13,117 nt of DNA from Stephanodiscus triporus (lineage: Eukaryota; Bacillariophyta; Thalassiosirophyceae; Thalassiosirales; Thalassiosiraceae): assembly GCA_036939755.1 (NCBI GenBank), contig JALLAZ010000663.1, positions 1-13,117 of the forward strand. The letters are read 5' to 3'. A program made the position numbers and the translations under genes. The notes beneath the pieces were generated by a model. The model saw only the letters and a list, made by a program, of their open reading frames with translations. It did not search any database and had not been told where the DNA came from. Shown here in pieces: positions 8,547 to 13,117 of this stretch (position 1 is its first letter; every line of letters begins with the position of its first letter).

Positions 8547-9920
8547 ATGTCCACCGCCAGCAAGCCCAAGGTAATCCTCGCCTACTCCGGCGGCCTCGAC
8601 ACCTCCGTCATCCTCAAGTGGCTGAGCGAGAAGGGCTTCGAGGTCATCTGCTTCTGCGCCGACGTCGGGCAGCAGCACGAGGACTTCGACGCCATCAAGG
8701 TCAAGGCCACCAACACCGGCGCGACCAAGTGCGTCGTGACAGACCTTCGGAAGGAATTCGTCGAGAATTACATCTTCGAGGCGCTCAAGTGCAACGCCAT
8801 CTACGAGGGACGATACCTGCTCGGCACGTCCGTGGCGCGCCCTTGCATCGCCAAGGAGATGGTGCGCATCGCGAAGGAGGAGGGCGCTCAATACGTCGCC
8901 CACGGCGCCACCGGGAAGGGCAACGATCAGGTCCGATTCGAGATGTGCGCGCAGGCCCTCGACGCGAAGATCAAGACCATCGCGCCATGGCGGGACGCCG
9001 AGTTCATCGAGTCGTTCAAGGGACGGAGCGACCTCCTGGCGTACTGCACGAAGCACGGCATCCCCGTGGACGCGAAGCCCAAGTCGAATTACTCCATCGA
9101 CGAGAACCTCTTCCACACCAGTTACGAGAGCGGCGTTCTCGAGGACGCGGCGTGCACGTACGAGGAGAGTATGTTCAAGATGACCGTTAGTCCGAAGGCG
9201 GCACCGGAGGAGAGTACGAACATCGAGATCGAGTTCGTGAAGGGAGTGCCTGTCAAGTTGACGAACAAGACGGATGGGACAGTCAAGGTTAGTTGGGAGA
9301 GCATGTGTGGTAATATTATTTCCCGCACGAATTTTCCGTTCTCATGTGAATGTTTTTTTTCGTCTGATTCTTTTCCTCCCCACAATCTTCATCGCGTGCA
9401 GACCGACCCCCTCGATCTCTTCATGTACGCAAACGAGATCGGAGGCGCCAACGCCATTGGCCGTATTGACATCGTCGAGAATCGCTTCGTCGGAATCAAA
9501 TCTCGCGGCGTATACGAGACGCCCGGCGGAACCCTCCTCCGGGCGGCCCACATGGACCTCGAGGGGATATGCATGGACCGTGAGGTCAAGCGCATCACCG
9601 AGGGCCTCGCGAACGAATTTGCCAGGCTCTGCTACAATGGATTTTGGTTCGCCCCAGAGATGGACCTGATTAGGAATTCGATCACGTACTCGCAGAAGGA
9701 CGTGACGGGCGTGGTGTCGCTGGAGCTTTACAAGGGAAACGTCATCGTGCGGGGGCGGACCTCACCGAACGCGTTGTACAATCCCGATCTGGCGAGCATG
9801 GATATTGAAGGGGGCGGGGGCGATTTCGATTATAACCCCGCCGATGCCGCCGGTTTCATTAGGATCAATGCCGTCAGGTTGAAGACTTATGCGGCATTGA
9901 GGGCGAATACTAAGGAGTAA
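8547..9920 (+). CDS. Argininosuccinate synthase
   Basis: Exons 8547-9287 and 9402-9920 give 419 residues, close to the roughly 400-412 usual for the family. The enzyme joins citrulline and aspartate with ATP, forming argininosuccinate, in arginine synthesis and the urea cycle, which diatoms possess. The N-terminal ATP-pyrophosphatase motif [12 protein letters not shown] (about residues 11-22), [15 protein letters not shown], the synthase signature [13 protein letters not shown], the [10 protein letters not shown] segment and [24 protein letters not shown] all match strongly. ATG 8547 has A at -3 and starts only a few residues before the P-loop strand; no mitochondrial or plastid presequence is visible, so the protein is probably cytosolic unless an upstream exon was missed. 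Codons are strongly G/C-ending, as in highly expressed genes. It is divergent from the RCC1 gene and convergent with the protease gene. Confidence 0.97.
   Translation: MSTASKPKVILAYSGGLDTSVILKWLSEKGFEVICFCADVGQQHEDFDAIKVKATNTGATKCVVTDLRKEFVENYIFEALKCNAIYEGRYLLGTSVARPCIAKEMVRIAKEEGAQYVAHGATGKGNDQVRFEMCAQALDAKIKTIAPWRDAEFIESFKGRSDLLAYCTKHGIPVDAKPKSNYSIDENLFHTSYESGVLEDAACTYEESMFKMTVSPKAAPEESTNIEIEFVKGVPVKLTNKTDGTVKVSWESMCGNIISRTNFPFSCECFFSSDSFPPHNLHRVQTDPLDLFMYANEIGGANAIGRIDIVENRFVGIKSRGVYETPGGTLLRAAHMDLEGICMDREVKRITEGLANEFARLCYNGFWFAPEMDLIRNSITYSQKDVTGVVSLELYKGNVIVRGRTSPNALYNPDLASMDIEGGGGDFDYNPADAAGFIRINAVRLKTYAALRANTKE
9288..9401 (+). other. Intron of the argininosuccinate synthase gene, 114 nt and stop-free in frame
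   Basis: The donor is GTTAGT and the acceptor GTGCAG, phase 0. It interrupts the conserved block between 'DGTVK' and '[12 protein letters not shown]'. Other synthases run straight through here, so it is surely spliced. It is an exact multiple of three without a stop, so a naive ORF call would add 38 spurious residues. Confidence 0.93.
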
Positions 9921-11057
9921 GTTGCCTTATATAAGGATTGAGGATGAATAATCTAGACAGATTTTTTGTAAAATGATAGTCGCCGAGCAAACGGCCTTCA
10001 TTCTTGGACGCGACTTGGTGTTATCACTTGATGGAGGTATGCCTGAGGAACAGAGGCCGGCACTTAAGATCTTCAGATAACAGATAAATACTCCTGCAGT
10101 TAATGTTAAATGTAGAGATGTACTACATCAGTAGTATGAATGCAGCATGATGACATGGCAAGAGGCATGATGCAAATAATTCCCTCAACATCTGTCATTC
10201 ATCTGGAGTAATATTTGGGTCGCATTTGATCAATGGAGGTTCAATGAGACGTGAAAGGATTGTTATGGATACTAGGCAGCTGTGGCATCAAACTATCGAG
10301 CCGTTTGGTAGAATGGCCTCACCAGCTCTGAGAATAGCTGTAGGACAACACGGGCTTGGCCCTTTAGCATATCCAAACCTCAAGAAAGATGGGCAACCAG
10401 CACCTTGCCGATTTGAAGAGGCCGTCGGATTCTTGGATCCTGTGGCCCCAGATTGCGAGGATAGCTTCAGAATAATCCAGATCTAAGTCTCTCCAGCGTA
10501 AAGGTATGCCTACTTCAGATCAATTCTGTGTCTATTCGGGGCACTGAAAAATTCGCTCAAGCCATATTCGATGAATATGTATACCCCAACTCTTCCACGA
10601 TGCCCTCTACTGCCGTTACACTTTGTTGCACAACAGCTCTCATGGGTGGAACTTGTCTGGTAAGAGCATACGTCTCTTCCACTCACAATGGCATATGGAG
10701 TATGGAGTAGCTCTGATATGGTCCACAATGCTGCCAATACAAATGACAGTCCTTTGCACACAGACCGGGGCACCGCCGCAGCACGTATTAATAATGCAAA
10801 CTGATTTGGATGGGCTAACGCGATTGATGCAAATTAAAAGTGGTCCACATTAAATGTCTCATCCACACTCGCTAACAGATGCAGTTGTGCCATCTTGGTG
10901 GTTACTTATGAAACAAATACTGTTGATCTAATAAACAACTATATGACAATACATAATTTTCTTTGTGGAAACTTCAATCATTGCCCTGCACCAAAATATC
11001 AAGCTCTGTAGAAGAGTCATACTATGTCGCAAAGTGTAAAGCTGTGTGGCATGTTGC
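9921..11057. other. Unassigned spacer with interrupted coding-like fragments
   Basis: This 1.1-kb stretch lies between two convergent genes. It contains open frames of 86 codons (10226-10486) and 76 codons (10623-10853). Another frame (about 10689-11012) stays mostly open but has in-frame stops. None matches a family I can name. Frame-hopping coding character may point to a decayed transposable element or pseudogene, but I see no terminal repeats or target-site duplications. An AATAAA occurs at 10930-10935. The 3' UTRs of both neighbours must also lie here. Confidence 0.4.
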
Positions 11058-13117
11058 TTATAATCTAGTAGTGAAGTTCGACAATACTGAATCAGTCAAG
11101 CATGAAATTTCACCCTCATAATGGAGTAAGCAGCATTCTTCAATGGAATCGAATTCAAATGTTGTTGGGTTGGAGCGCATGAACTCTGGTTGGAGGCAGT
11201 CATTTAAGCAGTGAGAGAAGCCAGAGTTCCATCCTGGATAGTATGGGCAGTTGTTGTGGTTGACGCTTGTTGCAATGCCACTGGAATTAGTCGCAATGCA
11301 ATTTATCCTTCTATATACATCAAAAGGATCACAATTATTCAATGATTGGTTCGATCCACACTCTCCATTGGCATCGCACAATTCACCGACATTGACTTGT
11401 AGACAATCGGGAAGCTCGTAGGACGTCAGGGGACATTCTGACGATGCGATTTCTTCAAGACAGCGGTTGTCGCAGATCGAGGTGGATTGCGACTGTGAAG
11501 TTGGCGGGGTCGACTTCAAGGTTGGCAGTGATGTCACGGGCATTTTGCTTTGTGTCAGTGCTGATGGAAGTAGAATGGATGATGCAGTAACTTCAATAGG
11601 TGCCTTAGTGACGGGCTTCGGGGTCGGTGGAGGTGAAGTGGGGGCTATTGTTACGGGCTTGGGGGTAATTGGTTTCGGCGTCGGCTTCGGGGTCTTTATT
11701 CTCTCAATGCTCACCGCAACACCATCGACAGAGCCGGTACCGGCTGCACTCATACCCAATCCATCGACTCGAAACGTCATGATTTCGCCGCTAAAACCAA
11801 AACCATATATTCGAACTCCGGTCGACGTAACATTGCCATACTGATAAGAGTCAGTATTCGGATGAGATCCCGAACCCGAACGTAGCTCTTTCAGCTCACT
11901 GCCATAATGCCACAAATCGCCAGAATCACCACTGTTGGTCCCCCTCTCCAAGTCATAATTCCCATCCGCGGCAAGCAATGCCACCTGATAGTGCTTTCCG
12001 TTTCTNGTTGGTCCCCCTCTCCAAGTCATAATTCCCATCCGCGGCAAGCAATGCCACCTGATAGTGCTTTCCGTTTCTTGGCCAATCACTTTGGGATGAA
12101 GGATAGCCCCGATTATTCTGCGCCACAGCTTTATCGTCAATGTGGTAAATTGCCAAACCACCACCTTCCATCATTATATCGTATCCAGTCGGTTGACGGT
12201 TTTCGATCAGCAGATATTCGCCTTCTGGATATCCCGCCTCGATCTTGTACACCGTATTGCTCGTGGTAGACGACTTCAATTCGTACGTACCATCATATGC
12301 AATCACTTCCACCTTCGCCCAACCCAAGAAGACCTTGCTCCAGGCGCTCAGTTTAGGCGGGTACATCCCCGACCCATCCCATCCCCATGTTTCGGACATG
12401 AAATCGTAAGCACCAAGTCCTTTTCCATCAAACGTCTCGTCGTACAGATCAGGGAGGCCGAATGAATGCCCAAGCTCGTGGACGATGACGCCCATGCGCA
12501 CGATGTTCGAATGGCACACTCCACGCAGCGAGGATGACACGTAAAATCGATTCACGCGGACGACTTCGCCGCCAGCTTCGGGCGAGGACGTCCACTCATC
12601 CATTCCGCCCTTGTGACTCCATATCCTATTCTCGCTTGGCGCGCCGTGGCAGTCGACCCCGCCATATTCGGCACCGAACCCGGAGTGGAGGATGCCCAAG
12701 CCGTCGAGGGCGCCGTTATCGTCGAGGTCAAACTCCGTGAAGTCGAACCCCCCCTCGGAATTGTCCAACTTTGTCAACGCCTCGACGATCGCCTCCTTGA
12801 ATTTGGTGAATCCGTTATTGCCATTCCCGTAGTAGCTCTCGGGCTTGCTCAGCGTGATCCAATCGACTACGGTAGTTTCGATGGTGAATGTGGAGTATGA
12901 GTTGGACTCGTATACTTGTCGAACGGATCCGGTGGGTACAATATCATCCCCGGCAAAAGGATTACTGGCATCGGAGTTGTACAGGCGTGAAATGTCGGCG
13001 CGGCTCGGTAAATCCCTATCGACGTGGTCAGAGAAGCGCAGGAGTAAGACGAGATTGTGGAATGTCCCGTTGGTCGAATGAAATAGCCCGCGCTGGCGCT
13101 GTTGTCCATCGGAGGCT
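11058..13117 (-). CDS. M6-family secreted metallopeptidase with Cys-rich tail (5' end outside window)
   Basis: The frame is open from the window edge (first full codon at 13116) to the TAA at 11060-11058. No intron is visible. Counting one copy of the 72-bp duplication, 661 residues are seen. An Asp-rich loop (FDLDDNGALDGLGI, about residue 127) and the zinc motif HELGHSFGLPDLYD (His213, Glu214, His217) are followed by YDFMSETWGW and GGGLAIYHIDD. Together they mark the Peptidase_M6 (immune-inhibitor-A-like) fold, a zinc endopeptidase normally secreted. A Thr/Pro/Lys linker (about 449-490) leads to Cys-rich segments with GELCDANGECG...NNCDPFDVYRR and YYPGW...EECCLLHYEG, which resemble modules found in diatom secreted proteins. 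The signal peptide should lie beyond the edge. The frame is broken only at the duplication around the N at 12006. Confidence 0.88.
11934..12078. repeat. Exact 72-bp direct repeat around a single N (probable assembly artefact)
   Basis: Bases 11934-12005 and 12007-12078 are identical over all 72 positions and are separated only by the N at 12006. The extra 73 nt shift the protease frame. Counting just one copy leaves a single open frame whose total length is an exact multiple of three. This is what a scaffold join of two overlapping contig ends looks like. Confidence 0.92.

Noticed and set aside
8532..9190. Open frames antisense and out of frame within argininosuccinate synthase (194 and 190 codons)
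   Set aside because: The in-frame protein matches the family along its full length; these are compositional shadows.
11058..12164. Protease as a true frameshifted pseudogene or two genes
   Set aside because: The shift comes entirely from the exact 72-bp repeat plus one N; otherwise the frame is intact with all active-site motifs.

Overview
The window looks like nuclear DNA from a diatom, most likely a Thalassiosira-like centric; the genus is an inference. Genes are split by short GT-AG introns of 84-120 nt. Secreted proteins carry Pro/Thr linkers typical of diatoms. The Cys-rich and 'GD/E-ETSW' modules also resemble families I know mainly from diatoms. I see no operons or ribosome binding sites, and nothing prokaryotic.

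Layout, left to right. Bases 1-481 hold no firm gene. A plus-strand gene (482-2477, 3 exons) encodes a secreted protein with two tandem diatom-type beta modules and a C-terminal CAP/SCP domain. A convergent spacer (2478-3236) contains several short perfect inverted repeats. One large minus-strand gene (7805 to 3237, 8 exons, 1298 residues predicted) encodes a secreted protein with a Lys-rich, low-complexity N-terminus, two MCPCP motifs and two complete RCC1-type propellers joined by a Pro/Thr linker. A divergent promoter region (7806-8546) separates it from a plus-strand gene (8547-9920, 2 exons) for argininosuccinate synthase. An unassigned stretch (9921-11057) follows. The window ends in a minus-strand gene (13117 to 11058), cut at its 5' end by the window edge, for an M6-family secreted metallopeptidase with a Thr/Pro/Lys linker and a Cys-rich tail.

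Three of the four genes encode predicted secreted or surface proteins (for the protease this is inferred, because its N-terminus lies outside). The fourth is a core enzyme of arginine synthesis and the urea cycle. I see no evidence that the four form one pathway. The CAP and argininosuccinate synthase genes are rich in G/C-ending codons, whereas the RCC1 gene is much less biased.

The points most worth a second look are the double-propeller secreted RCC1 protein with its Lys-rich, silaffin-like N-terminus; the conserved intron position in its two halves; the excess of introns that are a multiple of three and free of in-frame stops; and an exact 72-bp duplication around the single N, which breaks the protease frame and is almost certainly an assembly artefact.
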